Below are positions 11,278 to 22,346 of a stretch of DNA of 53,525 nucleotides, one piece after another. The notes below the pieces were generated by a model. It ran no database searches and was not told where the DNA came from. It saw only the letters and a list, made by a program, of their open reading frames with translations. The DNA is from Lingula anatina (taxonomy: Eukaryota > Brachiopoda > Lingulata > Lingulida > Lingulidae), in assembly GCF_001039355.2 (NCBI RefSeq), contig NW_019774859.1, positions 271,233 through 324,757 on the forward strand. The letters run 5' to 3'. A program made the position numbers and the translations under genes. Positions within the stretch are counted from its first letter, which is position 1. Every line of letters starts with the position of its first letter.

Positions 11278-11534
11278 CAGTGGCGGATTTAGAAGGGGGC
11301 CAGGGGGGTCCTGACCCCTGACCCCCCCCCCCCCCCATTAGGTTTCTGAAATATATATTACACCAATCGTCCCCTCCTGAAATTAGAATTTTGACTAGCT
11401 GAATCATAATTCTAAACCGTGCCAAAGGGCACTGTTTGCTCTCCAAGGCCCACACCAATAGGTGGCAATTGACGGCTTCGCATACGAGGCCGCCGTTCTG
11501 GACCCCCCTTCAAATAAACCTGGATTCGCCCCTG
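11278..11534. mobile_element. hAT-like MITE
   Basis: It starts CAGTGGCGGATTTAGAAG and ends CTGGATTCGCCCCTG, imperfect inverted ends of the CAGNGGCGGA type typical of hAT elements. It contains a poly-C tract and no coding capacity. A clear 8-bp target duplication is not visible. The interior is similar to 15300-15410. Confidence 0.65.
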
Positions 11535-11619
11535 CATTTCATGTGATCTGTGTAATGTCCCACCCACGTGCTAGAGGGATCGACCTAACGCCGACAAATA
11601 TGCATACATCAAATAGCAA

Positions 11620-11661
<42 letters not shown>

Positions 11662-12417
11662 AATAAATAAATAAATAAACAATAATCAAATAAGAAAAAT
11701 AAACGAACGAAAAAATATAATTTCCACAATATTTACAAAAAGTTACCCGCGCTTAACTGACCAATTTATCTATTTAATAGTTGGAAATGTAGCTCACGCC
11801 TCGATAACGTTAACCTTTCCAAGTTTTCTGTTCTCGAAAAAAAATGGCGTCAGCAGCATCAAACGTCAGGGCACTATTGGCTATAAAATAGTAAATTTGT
11901 TTAGGACGGTGGGATTTCGGTACTGCTTTTACCATCATTTTTTTTATTTAATAATTTGAAATATCTCATCACCGCACCAGTGAAGTCCACATGGCTGGGC
12001 TAATTAACCTCCTTCATCGCAATGTTAAATGCAGTTGTAGACACATTTGTCATCACATATAATGTAATATTCTTGCATCTGCAAGATACCAGTGCATTTG
12101 GATGGCTCATTTCAATTACTGTTTGCACTAAACAACACCATTTTGCATTTTAGGTGCAAAATATGTAAGCAATTATCTCTCTCGCAGCTTTGAAATAATA
12201 CATTTATCAAGACAGAATTAATTTTATAGTTAAGTCCAGCATTGGTGTTGGAATTTTTTTGTTTCATTTCCTAACAGATTGAACATTCAGACAATAATTT
12301 CAACTTTTATATATCGTTTACACCTATTTATCTGGATAGGGGATAGTCATAACCGTTCTCAATTACGAAAAGTTATGTCCGAGAGTGTTATAAACCCTAG
12401 GTGGCGATTTAGACGGC
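11535..12417. other. Intergenic, AT-rich with microsatellite
   Basis: Holds the (AAT)n/(AAAT)n run at 11620-11679 and otherwise AT-rich sequence with no supported exon. The last part is the upstream region of the small secreted-peptide gene. Confidence 0.5.
11620..11679. repeat. (AAT)n then (AAAT)n microsatellite
   Basis: An uninterrupted AAT run passes into an AAAT run. Confidence 0.95.
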
Positions 12418-12426
12418 TATAAAAAG
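12418..12426 (+). promoter_or_regulatory. TATA box of small secreted-peptide gene
   Basis: TATAAAAAG lies 128 bases upstream of the ATG at 12546. A start site about 30 bases downstream would leave a 5' UTR of roughly 100 bases, which is reasonable for a compact gene. Confidence 0.6.
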
Positions 12427-12545
12427 CTCCGCCGAAGCTGGGATATCACCGCCAGTAGATAGTCGATTAATGACGTCTATAGTCGTCTAAAGCTGCTACT
12501 ACACTCTGTCTCACTACGTTGAATACCCGTCGCCTAACCTCCAGG

Positions 12546-12752
12546 ATGAACTCAAAGATCTGGTCTGCACTGACCGTGGTCTGTGTCCTTTCCTGCCTAC
12601 AACAGACGCTGGCGTCCGACGTAAACTGTTCTGGCTGCTCTCCTGAGGACTGTGAGTGTCAGATCTGGTGTCCGCCTCCCGTCACCGTGTCTCCAGGGGG
12701 ACCGCCCCTGCAGGAACCCTGCCTGACCTCATGTGCCTGTAAGAGCACATAG
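12546..12752 (+). CDS. Small secreted cysteine-rich peptide, 68 aa
   Basis: The ATG at 12546 opens a classic signal peptide (MNSKIWSALTVVCVLSCL, likely cut after TLAS), followed by a mature part of about 44 residues with eight Cys in the pattern C-x2-C-x4-C-x-C-x3-C-x16-C-x3-C-x-C and a Pro/Gly-rich loop (PPPVTVSPGGPP). An in-frame TTG at 12519 extends the frame but lacks an initiator. The gene looks complete: TATA box at 12418, stop TAG at 12750-12752, a 3'-UTR intron with strong donor G|GTGAGT at 12759 and acceptor TTCTAG ending at 13092, and AATAAA at 13216. I do not recognise the cysteine pattern as a named family. An extracellular role, such as a defence peptide, protease inhibitor or signal, is inference only. 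Confidence 0.7.
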   Translation: MNSKIWSALTVVCVLSCLQQTLASDVNCSGCSPEDCECQIWCPPPVTVSPGGPPLQEPCLTSCACKST

Positions 12753-13215
12753 ACATTGGTGAGTTTATCATGGTATCTTGGCTGAGGCAGAGGCACATCT
12801 AGAGCGCTTGACCTTTATATATATTTTTTCATTTATATATTTTTTGTATTACTGGCATAATGACATTTTGATAATCCCTGAGATTAACGTTTTTTTAAAA
12901 TTGTGCATGTGCAACAAACCTCATGTTGGCTGTGCGTGTCTTTACTGGGTCATTTTTTATGAAGAAAGAACAGAAACTTGAAACTGGCGTTTGGCAATAA
13001 TTTTGATGATATCACTAAATTACTACGTGTGTGTCAATGTTTTACACTCGACTCTACCCAAATGTACAGCTCAATCTTTTATTTAATTCTAGAAAACAAC
13101 TTATGGAAGACTCGCCAAGCATAATTCCTGTAAGTGGAGCAACTTTCCTCAAAACGAGCTAAGGAAGAATTTACCTGAAAACATTATGAAAGAGTTTGTA
13201 AAATGTGTGTTGATG

Positions 13216-13221
13216 AATAAA
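13216..13221 (+). promoter_or_regulatory. PolyA signal of small secreted-peptide gene
   Basis: AATAAA, 124 bases into the inferred 3'-UTR exon that starts at 13093. Confidence 0.55.
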
Positions 13222-13429
13222 ATGATAAATTGTCATTTTCTGTTAATTTTCAATTCACCCCAAGCAATGCTCAAATTTTAGTACGTCACCCGTCTAAATT
13301 ATGCACTGGTAATGACTATTACTTTTCTCTAAAGATAGACGTTCGCGGAAGGATATATAGGCACTACTTATATTTGAGAGGTTTTAAGGATGTGAAGTCC
13401 GAATTGGAAAGGTTAGTCACGTATATATA

Positions 13430-15081
13430 CAGACTTGACATTTAATATGGAATATTTTTTCTAAATCATCATTCATCAGTTTTTTTTTCCTATTTTGCAG
13501 ACTAATAAATAAAAATAAGGATTAAAATTGTGTTTTAATAACTTTTGATAAAATGTTCCATGTCATTGCGACATCAGTTCTTTAATTGACTTCGCCAGTG
13601 AAGCAAACAAAAATGCATTGCCAATTTTAAGTCATACGACAACCATTAAAAGCAATATTTTGGATCTCCATATCTTCCAAATTATCGTCTTAAAAAGACT
13701 TACACGACCCACAAAGGACCCTCATGTCAGTGTCTAGTCACAGTAACAGTCGCTGCTATGCCTGACCTTATCTTCCTGCTACCAAAGATTTCAAGAGGCA
13801 AGGCATTTCTTGCGATAGTTTTTTTTTAAATTTAATCCGGAATAAAATTCCAGGCAACGGTTAAAACTTGTCCAATTTGGTTCAGTTTTGTTGTAGGACA
13901 TGCATGTCTTTGATTCGGCGACTATTGACCGAACCACATATTGTCAAAGTGGTCCAAATATGGCGATTTTGATGACCAAGGTAGCTGCTTATTCATTTGG
14001 TTCTGTAAGTTATCTGCTATAAAAAGTTCTCTGTGTGAACCAGCAATCTGATCGTGCAACCTAAAACTGTTCCTAAGGTGCCCCCTATCAAATGATAGTC
14101 AATATATAGCAGTCAAGTGGTTCCCAGATTATTTCTTTATTTGTTCTGGTTCAGGTTTTCATCGATGACTTCCATTGGTGTTTTGGCACCAATGTGGTAT
14201 CAACTCCAAACGCTGTCAATGGTCCTAGTCATTTCAGAAGCGGCACACACCTTGTCGCAGGCCTCTTCAGGATGTCTGTAAACTCTTTTTTGACTAATTT
14301 AGCCGTACAGGTGAAATCTGACCTCAATAAAGAAAACAATGCGATATAAACGGTCATGGTCCCCAATTCCTTAGAGAAACAGACTACGCTGTTTTGCTGT
14401 TTACAGTGGCTTCCTCAGAGGTCGCCTAATATCCTAACCTGCTGAAATCATTTTGGTCTTCGCTTAGCGCCTTGAAATACGCGTTTTGGTGACAATTTGC
14501 CCCTCATTTAAAACGGACTAGGTGGTTTTGGTTTAATTGTAGCAGCATTTCCTGAAGGACATTGAGTCCTGCATCCCGGTGGTCTGATATCGATACATTG
14601 GACGTGTTGTCTGTGTGGGTACATAACCCTGGGCATTACTCTATGAAACTGTGCGGGCAGTTGGGGCAATAATCTGCCTGGCAATGTCTGTCTTTTTCGC
14701 GCCATTCTGGCACAGCTTAACGATTTTGATAAACAATGCTTAACTCATTTTACGCACTGCAAAACCGACCACTTGCATGCAAAATTTCAAATTCTTCTAT
14801 GCAATGGTTGCCGACATATGGATACATTTTTGACATAACCATGCCTCGCCAAAGCCAAGCTTTGGCCACCCCAAAGGAGCACTTCCCAATTAAATCACTG
14901 CATATTACACAATGCAGCAATGCATCAGACTTGGTAATCAGTTAATTGGTAGAGACACACCTGTCGTCACACTTCCCCAGTCAGATATCTTATTTGAGAT
15001 CTGAGATTTTTCAATAAAAAACTCATTTTTACCTAGGTATACCTTTAAAACTGAAATATTCCATATTAAATGTCAAGTCTG
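13430..15081. mobile_element. TIR DNA transposon, 1652 bp, TA target duplication (full-length copy)
   Basis: The first 28 bases (13430-13457, starting CAGACTTGACATTTAATATG) are exactly repeated in reverse complement at 15054-15081, and both ends are flanked by TA (13428-13429, 15082-13083 equivalent position 15082-15083). This is the pattern of a cut-and-paste transposon with TA target sites. The interior matches 52269-53525 in the same orientation. On the minus strand, short open frames near 14705-14508 are similar in both copies (shared pieces such as HRVMPRVMY versus YRVIPRLMY), but stops break the rest, so any transposase is decayed and I could not assign a superfamily. Confidence 0.85.
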
Positions 15082-15087
15082 TATATG

Positions 15088-15122
15088 CGTGCGTGCGTGT
15101 GTGTGTGTGTGTGTGTGTGCAT
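15088..15122. repeat. (GT)n microsatellite
   Basis: A GCGT/GT run directly beyond the right end of the TIR transposon. Confidence 0.85.
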
Positions 15123-15239
15123 ATGTATGCATATTGAACACGTGCACTATAAAACGTTAAGTGCTTGCTGGATAGACCCTTTAAAATATACTCCATAAAA
15201 AATACAACATTGGAACATGTCAAAATACGTTCAAATCGA

Positions 15240-15455
15240 GCGTCGGATATAGGGGGAATAGATCAGTGTTTCCTAAACCCCTCTTCGGTAATTGGAATGA
15301 AATCACAATAATAAATCCTCTTTTGAAGTTAGAAATTTCACAAGCTGAATCAATGTTCTAAACTATACCAAATGGCACTGATTGCCTTCCGAAACACCAA
15401 AATAAGTTGGTGCAGACCCTGAACCCCACGCCACCCCTCGTATCCGAGACCTGTT
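15240..15455. mobile_element. Decayed relative of the hAT-like MITE at 11278
   Basis: The interior runs parallel to the 11278 element: AGAAATTTCACAAGCTGAATC versus AGAATTTTGACTAGCTGAATC, then CCAAATGGCACTGATTGC versus CCAAAGGGCACTGTTTGC. The inverted ends have largely decayed. Confidence 0.5.
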
Positions 15456-15888
15456 ATTCCTTTAAAAAGGCTAAAACTCTATAGCTAGTATATAAATGTA
15501 CCGGGTATATATGAGTAAACCTCTATCATAAATGCATTGGCCATTAAAACTGGGCAAGTTTCTTTCTCTTAAAGCGAGACAGAAATACCTGCATACATGT
15601 CTCTTTTTCTATGCTCTGAGATGTAAATATACACGATCAATTAGATCTTTTCTCTCGAAGTTAAATAAAAGTCAATATGCAGACACGAGACAATGGGTAT
15701 CCCTATTGACCTGGCAGTTGCCATGGTCGGGTCAGCGTCAGGTAATAAACAGACACCATATTTTTGCATATCTCTCAGCAGCTCTAAACGGGGCAGGAAG
15801 AAAGTGCTAGGACCCACATTTCAGGGATTGTATTAAAACAATTGGCAGAAAAAATTGACATGACTGTAGGCCTAAAGAGTACGCTGAG

Positions 15889-15946
15889 TATATATTTATA
15901 TAACTGTGATCACTCCTTATCAGGGCTGCATCATCAGGAAGTAAGT
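15889..15946 (+). promoter_or_regulatory. Possible TRIM promoter and 5'-UTR donor
   Basis: A TATA-like stretch (ATATATTTATATAA) lies about 150 bases before the TRIM start, followed by a strong GTAAGT donor at 15941. If used, it would define a tiny 5'-UTR exon spliced across a very short intron to an acceptor before 16047. No good polypyrimidine tract supports the acceptor. Confidence 0.25.
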
Positions 15947-16046
15947 ACAGGACTAAGAATATTCAACCTATCGGTTGTGACTAATTCAATCAATAGGCTG
16001 CATGCTTTCTACACAACTTGTATCATTAAGCAAGTGACGGCCAGAC

Positions 16047-17867
16047 ATGGCAGAAGCACAAGCTGTAGCTTTTACGGATAATCTTCTGACGTGTAGCATC
16101 TGTCTTGGAGAGTATGAGGACCCCCGTGTGCTGCCTTGCTACCATACATTTTGCTATGGTTGTATATCTGAGCATGCTACACGAACGACAAATCAAGACG
16201 GGACATTTCAGTGCCCCCTTTGTAGAGAAAAGATAAATTTCCCTAGAGACGGACTTGTGAAACTAAAAAAAGATTTCCGTGTTCACACAACAAAAGAACT
16301 TCTGAGTCAGAAACGGCAACAAGAAGTCTCATCTCCAAGTAAAGAAACAGATGTTAATAGTGTGAACCAAGTGATCATCAGTTGTGAGAAACATCCTAAT
16401 AATGAATTAAAATATTACTGTGAAGATGATGATACTATTATATGTTGTGAATGTATAATAACAGAACACAGTGGTCATCGTATTTCATCAGTTGAGCAAG
16501 TTGCAAAATGCAATAGAGATAAAATTAAAGTTGCTCTAGTGAAAACAATGAAAACATTGAACAGGTTTAAAAATAAATTTACCATGGGAACAGTCCGTGA
16601 ATCAAGGGACTCTCAAATCAGGACAGTCACTATCAAAGACATCAAAGATCAAGCACAGAGGATGCGCAAGTTAATTGATCAGAGGGAAGAGACACTGATA
16701 TCAGAGGTGAATTCTGCTTATGATGTCAGAAAGAAGCAGAATGAAGCAAACAAAAACATCCTTGAACTTCACCATGCCTTCATTCAAAGTACCTGTGATT
16801 TTGCTCAGAAACTTATCGATAATGGCACTGACTCTGATATCATGGCTCATGCGAAATCTCTGACAGAGAGACTTGCAGCAAAGGAGAAAACTCCTGTCCC
16901 AACTTCAGACATACTAGCACAGATATCTTACCTACCAGGTGAGATATCTGCTGCCGGACTGGAAGCCATGTTAGGACAGGTGACGGTACAGTCACAACCT
17001 CCATTAGCTGAGCGGCGAACTCCACCACGTAATCGTGCACGTGCACCACCTCTTCCCGATTTTGCAAAGTTAAGATGTATGCATTCATTCAATACAGGGC
17101 TGAGAGGTGCCAGTAAAAACTTGAGCATGTATCCAACATACGGATTAGCCATTGATGAGTTACAAGTATTTGTAGTGGATATATTGCATGACAGAATAAA
17201 AATGTACACACATCTTGGGAAGTTAAATTTTGACATTGATATAAGAAGACCATTTGATTTAACTGTGTCACAAACTGATCACCTGTATATAACATCAAAA
17301 GGGGAGAAATCTGTGCTAGTGTACACCACTAGAGGTCAGCAGGTGACAACCATGGGTCAGGGTAAACTGGAGGATCCACGAGGTATTACACTGAACAGAG
17401 AAGGGCATGTGATGGTTTGTGACGGTAAAAAGAAATCCATCCTGGTATTCCATGCAGACGGTCGACAGCTCCTGGATACTATTCCACTCAGTATGTGTAG
17501 AAACCCAACTTACATCACAGTGAACAGTGTGAATGATAACATTGTGATATCAGACGTGGACCAACACTGTGTACATGTGCTGTCACCTACTGGTGCTCAG
17601 CTGTGCCAGTATGGCAGCACAGAGGGTAGCGGTAATGGTCAGCTGGCTAGACCATGTGGAGTGTGTACAGACCGCTATGGTCACATCCTTATTGCTGACT
17701 GTAATAACCATAGGATAGTGGCACTGAGTCCCCGGGGACAGTTAATCAGATACATTGTCACTGAGAATGATGGATTAGAGTCTCCAAAAGCATTAACCAT
17801 CGATCATGTTGGCAGGCTGGTTGTGGAAGAGGCAGGGGGCAACGTTAAGACATTCATTTACATTTAA
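16047..17867 (+). CDS. TRIM-NHL protein: RING E3 ubiquitin ligase, B-box, coiled coil, NHL repeats
   Basis: A single-exon 606-residue protein from the ATG at 16047, which directly precedes the RING domain. RING: C16, C19, C31, H33, C36, C39, C56, C59 (C3HC4, in CSICL and CPLCR contexts). B-box type 2: C113, H116, C125, D128, C133, C136, H141, H144. A helical, charged region at about 145-270 should form the coiled coil for dimerisation. A Pro/Arg-rich linker (about 325-345) precedes a C-terminal beta-propeller with at least three clear NHL repeats (about 421-456, 518-556, 568-600, containing PRGITLN, PCGVCTDRYGHILIADCNNHRI and PKALTID). Family role: E2-dependent ubiquitin transfer, with NHL repeats binding protein or RNA. 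Closest in layout to TRIM2/3/56/71-like proteins, a group expanded in marine invertebrates; no one-to-one orthologue is claimed. Confidence 0.92.
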   Translation: MAEAQAVAFTDNLLTCSICLGEYEDPRVLPCYHTFCYGCISEHATRTTNQDGTFQCPLCREKINFPRDGLVKLKKDFRVHTTKELLSQKRQQEVSSPSKETDVNSVNQVIISCEKHPNNELKYYCEDDDTIICCECIITEHSGHRISSVEQVAKCNRDKIKVALVKTMKTLNRFKNKFTMGTVRESRDSQIRTVTIKDIKDQAQRMRKLIDQREETLISEVNSAYDVRKKQNEANKNILELHHAFIQSTCDFAQKLIDNGTDSDIMAHAKSLTERLAAKEKTPVPTSDILAQISYLPGEISAAGLEAMLGQVTVQSQPPLAERRTPPRNRARAPPLPDFAKLRCMHSFNTGLRGASKNLSMYPTYGLAIDELQVFVVDILHDRIKMYTHLGKLNFDIDIRRPFDLTVSQTDHLYITSKGEKSVLVYTTRGQQVTTMGQGKLEDPRGITLNREGHVMVCDGKKKSILVFHADGRQLLDTIPLSMCRNPTYITVNSVNDNIVISDVDQHCVHVLSPTGAQLCQYGSTEGSGNGQLARPCGVCTDRYGHILIADCNNHRIVALSPRGQLIRYIVTENDGLESPKALTIDHVGRLVVEEAGGNVKTFIYI

Positions 17868-17933
17868 GTACTACTTAAAAGTAACTACTGATAATATTGT
17901 ACACTTGTGGAGATATGACATAATACTGCTGTT

Positions 17934-17939
17934 AATAAA
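17934..17939 (+). promoter_or_regulatory. PolyA signal of TRIM gene
   Basis: AATAAA, 67 bases after the TRIM stop codon. Confidence 0.6.
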
Positions 17940-18196
17940 AACCTTACCTGACAATGAGGCTAGGTTGTAACCTGAACATATAGTATAGTATAGTTTACCG
18001 GACAACTATGATAGCAAAGAGGAAGGAAAACTATATTTATATACATGTAGGGTAGTCCGAAGAAGATGTGGCTGTTTTCTATTGAAGGGAAAACTGTACA
18101 GATATGTCTGTACATAAAGCCGTCACCTGCGTTTGTCGTCGCCATTGTCGCTGGGCAATTTCAGTGATAACACAATAAGTGAAAACTTTTTTTTTT

Positions 18197-19690
18197 CTTT
18201 TGGCTTGAAACTGATGAATATTCATAATATGCAAGTCAAAATCGAAAATCAGCATGATTGGGCCACTTTTGTCAAATTTATCCTGTTTTTTTCTCTATTT
18301 TTAGCATCTACATGCAACACCAACAACACGATCAGTGGAAAACTGTTTTAGCTTCTGACTTAAAACTTACAGAACTGATGAATATTCATCAAACGCAGGT
18401 CAAATTCGAAAATCAGCATCATCAGGCCAATTTTTAACAAATTATGGTGTTATTCGCTTTTTTTTAACACACATGCAACACTGGTGACACATTTTAAGGA
18501 AAACACTGGTTTGAACACTGAAGTGGTAAAGCAATTATCTCCCCTCACACATTCAGTCCAAACTTGGACTGACTTTCCAGATAGCCAGGTGAAGATAGCA
18601 AGCTAGAAGAGGGCAATTGTGTAAGTAGCAAAGGGTGGTCTCTTTTCCAGTAAGTGCTAATTGCCTAATTGCTAAAGGGTGATTCAGATACCACTTCAGT
18701 TGAAGTCAGACCAATTATAGTCTTACTCACTGGACTTTCAGTTCGTTTTGAGTTTAAAGATCAAATTAAGACTCCTCATATAATCTTTAAGATCGCGTCA
18801 GACAAGTTTTAGACTTAAATTGCACTTTAAGACCAAATCAGGCCCACTAGTGTAAGCATTATGTATTATTGCACCTAAATTGAAGAAAATCCTATTTTTG
18901 GCATCGCTTCTATATTGACCATTAACGGAAAACCATGTCTCTTACTCTTCTCAAACTTACAGAAAAATAACATAGAACTAAAATACAGCTTCAGTTGAAG
19001 AAACTTGTCTTATTGGTCAACTTTTCTGGTAATCATATTGTTTATGTCAGAATTAAAATGTTCACATATCAACATTTTCAAAGCGTGACTTTGAACTTCC
19101 ATGGGCTTGAAGATCTTTGTTAGTCAGATTTTCTGAATATACATAATACTTGAATTTTATTATTAAACATTGATGGTCATTATGCTGTTAAGCATTATGT
19201 AATATTGCATCAAAAATAAAGAAAACCCTATTATGGGCACTGACTTTAAAGTGGCCATTAAGAAAAAACATGTCACTTACTCTTCTTAAAGGAAAGACAC
19301 ATAAGACTGAAATGCAGCCCGACTTGGAAAAGCAGTCTAATTGGCGTATTTTCCAGTTGCACATATTTTTGGAATTTCTATCTTTCACTTATTGGTATTT
19401 TCAGTGTGGGACTTAGAATTCCCACGGGCATGAAGCCCAGTGGTATTACAAAGGCTAAGCTTTTTTTTTTTTTTTTTTTTGTTCACCATAAATGCAACAC
19501 TGATAACACATTTCTAGAAAAACTGGTAAGTCCACTGTCTTGAAAATCAATGAAGTGATCAATATTACTAAAATATGGGTTGGGTTCGAAAATCAGCTTG
19601 ATCGATAAATAGTATCACTATTGAGCTTATTAGATTCTTTTCTATGTTCTTTTGACATTTTCTCCATCTAAACAATACTGTTAGTTAATT
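18197..19690. repeat. Degenerate ~160-bp repeat, two adjacent units and one displaced unit
   Basis: ACTGATGAATATTCAT then a TCGAAAATCAGCAT phrase recur at about 18210 and 18373 (163 bases apart), each followed by T-rich sequence and CATGCAACAC. Related phrases (ATGCAACACTGATAACAC, TTCGAAAATCAGCTTGAT) recur at about 19490 and 19590. No coding meaning was found. Confidence 0.6.
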
Positions 19691-20450
19691 ATATAAAAAT
19701 GTTGTGTATTGTGCATTAAACGGATAATAACTGTTTGTTTTGGTCAAAAAATGAATTTTCCTGGAGTAAACAGCAATTTTCCCATTACCAATGGTTAGCA
19801 ATTCCATTTCGACATTCCAAGTTATTTCCTGATTTTTTTCTAAAACATTTGGTTTCATGTTATAATCTCTTAAGAGATTATTACAGAGTATACCCATCGA
19901 TGGAGGTCACGTGGTCTGATGACAAGCTCAGATATCAGAATAATAGCTGTAACTGCCGTTTTTGAGTTAAAACAGAATATATTATATTTCTATGAACTCT
20001 TTACAATGTTTTTGTGAATAATAGATCTGATACGAAGAGTTATCATCCCTTTAAACATTCTATCATATTGTTTTATGCACTGTCATCATTTTTTTTAATT
20101 TTTCGATTTTCATTATGTAAATTTGAACTCTTATGGTCCTGAAACTGTAATTTTATTGCAGCGGTGGATTAAAACCATCTTCTGGGTCTCCCGGAAGACG
20201 GTCAGATTTTAAAGTTTACATTGACGGGTATCTATTTTTTTCTGTTGGAAGACCATCAAAACTGGAGGATGGATCAACAGAGATAATTTGGAAGACTGTC
20301 AGAAAGTATATCTGGATCCGCCCCTGTTATTGACCATGTTACCTGTTGTGCATGATTAAAATTCAGTGACGATTGACTGTGCTCTTTTAAGCATTATTTA
20401 TTATTGCATCAAAATTGACAAAATGACCTTTTTTGTCTGCACATTTGACA
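18851..20450. repeat. Second dispersed repeat, three copies
   Basis: AAGCATTATGTATTATTGCA-like openings occur at about 18855, 19190 and 20391. The first two stay alignable for about 200 bases (for example CATGTCTCTTACTCTTCT versus CATGTCACTTACTCTTCT). The third is cut short before the poly-A tract. Confidence 0.6.
20159..20326. mobile_element. hAT-like MITE, second family, 6-bp target duplication
   Basis: It starts CAGCGGTGGATT and ends GGATCCGCCCCTG, and is flanked on both sides by TTATTG. Its interior (GAAGACGGTCAGA and ATAATTTGGAAGACTGTCAGAA) is repeated in reverse at 31826-31915. Confidence 0.65.
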
Positions 20451-20527
20451 GCTTTGCTGCCTTGTTTTTTCTCTAGACCTATACTCTTTGCAATATTTTT
20501 TGTGGGGATACCTAAAAGGCTGTCTGT

Positions 20528-20528
<1 letters not shown>

Positions 20529-20564
<36 letters not shown>
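20529..20564. repeat. Poly-A tract
   Basis: 36 consecutive A. Confidence 0.95.
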
Positions 20565-20569
<5 letters not shown>

Positions 20570-22346
20570 AACTGTTGATAATCTCAAGAAGAGCATTAAA
20601 CTGAGATGAGAACAATTCCCCATGTGTGTTGAACATTGTCATAACACAAACGATAGTTACAGAGATCCATCTCCAAGGAGATTGGATAGAGAATATTATA
20701 ATCTATTGAGCTGTGCTCGCGAAATTATTGTATATGAGGAGAAAAAAATGTACTAAAAAAAGGTTACTCAGTTTTTTTCGGTACCATTATGTATTAAATG
20801 AATTTCAAAAGATATTGTAATAAACAGCTGAAAATGTAACGTCATGGTTATAAATGTAACGTCATGGTAATTATTTGAAATGTAGTAAGTCCATGTCATG
20901 AAGTAGTGCCGCTTTGCGTCATCTGCGATAGCTGGCATAAAAAAAAAAAAAAAAAAAAAAACCCGTAGTCTACCTTGTAATTAAAATTATATTGAAATCA
21001 AACAAGTCATTTTGATAGAAATGTAGAACAGTAGGCCCCTAGTTTCATAGTGCTTAGATAAATTGAACAAAAACGTGAGGCAGAAATCACACAAATGACC
21101 AAACTTTATTTAGGAAAACAATTATTACACATTTGTAAATTCCATAAATATCATCTAAAGTTACTTTGCCGTCGACTGTAAATGTAGTAAATGGCAAACC
21201 TCCAGTTATTTTGATAAGTGGCACAACTGGTTTGTTCAGACCACAACTGATTTAATATACATATATCAAAGAATGAGTAATAAAAACGACAATGAATACA
21301 ATTATTTTGATCGGATCTCCTCTCTCAACGAAACAAAATATTCATCATGACCATAAGGTCTATTGCACATGTTACAGACAAACTGGGAGCAAAATAAATA
21401 AATACATAAATAAATAGAAAGTTTTTGACCATAAGAAAAAGTTTTTCTAAATATCACTCTAGCCACACGAGAGGGGCTCTATTTTAAAGAATTTTCAAAC
21501 TGTGTGCTTATGGAAAAATAGCTGATATGAAGTTGAACTACCAAGACAGAAGTATGTTGAGTGATAATCCTATGATTTTTCTGTCTCTCTTGCACACTTG
21601 AATAAATATGTGAACCGAGAAACTAGATATCTTGAATTTTTAATCCCAAATGCGCCCATAAAATATAGCACAGGTGCTGAGCTTTCTTGTAATTAAATGC
21701 ACCGATCTTAATATGCATGAGAGCGTAAGTCACTTAACGAAAAAGTCCAAACTTTCCATACAAAAATAGGCCCTGTATAATAATAATAATAATAAAAAGA
21801 AATCCATAATTCTGCAGAAGAACAGGTGTGTTCATGTGTCTCGTTAAGTACACCATAAGACAAAAGGCGGTCAAGACACGGCTAAGACACAACCAAGACT
21901 TCTCATTACAATAACCTAAGTGCTCTTTATATCATTACAATGAGGCTTAAATACATTCATACTTCACATATACAAAATAACTAGAAAAAAAAACAAAAAC
22001 ATTTAAGCACATGCAAGATCAGTAAATGAAGACTTCATCTAAAATCACTTTACAAATACCTACGATCCACCCTTGTGTTCAAAACTTGTCAAACCTCAAG
22101 TTGGGCCTTAGCTAATAGAAATAAAATCAAGTTTTAATATCTTACAGTAAATATTCGATACAGAAATACCTATGTGTATAAATACTATTGTACAACAAAA
22201 CATCTTGATAGTCTACACTTAATACACAATGACAAGTCAGTCTGCACTCTACATGCAGCTAGCATTAACAATAAGAAGAAAAAAACTTCTGTACTAGTAT
22301 GTTTACCTTCTACCAGGGTTACATGTAACAGATTGATTTTTCATTA
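20565..22346. other. Intergenic or distal 3' UTR of M-Ras, no gene seen
   Basis: AT-rich, with a poly-A run near 20941 and an (AAT)n run near 21780. TTTATT at 21105-21110 reads AATAAA on the minus strand and could end a long (about 2.7 kb) M-Ras 3' UTR. No exon could be supported on either strand. Confidence 0.35.

Noticed and set aside
13230-13445. 71-codon open frame near the small secreted-peptide gene
   Set aside because: It starts past the inferred polyA signal and runs into the transposon end, with no family features.
14508-14705. Minus-strand frame in the TIR transposon as a functional gene
   Set aside because: Stops and frame breaks surround it in both copies. It is at most a relic of a transposase and no catalytic motif could be recognised.
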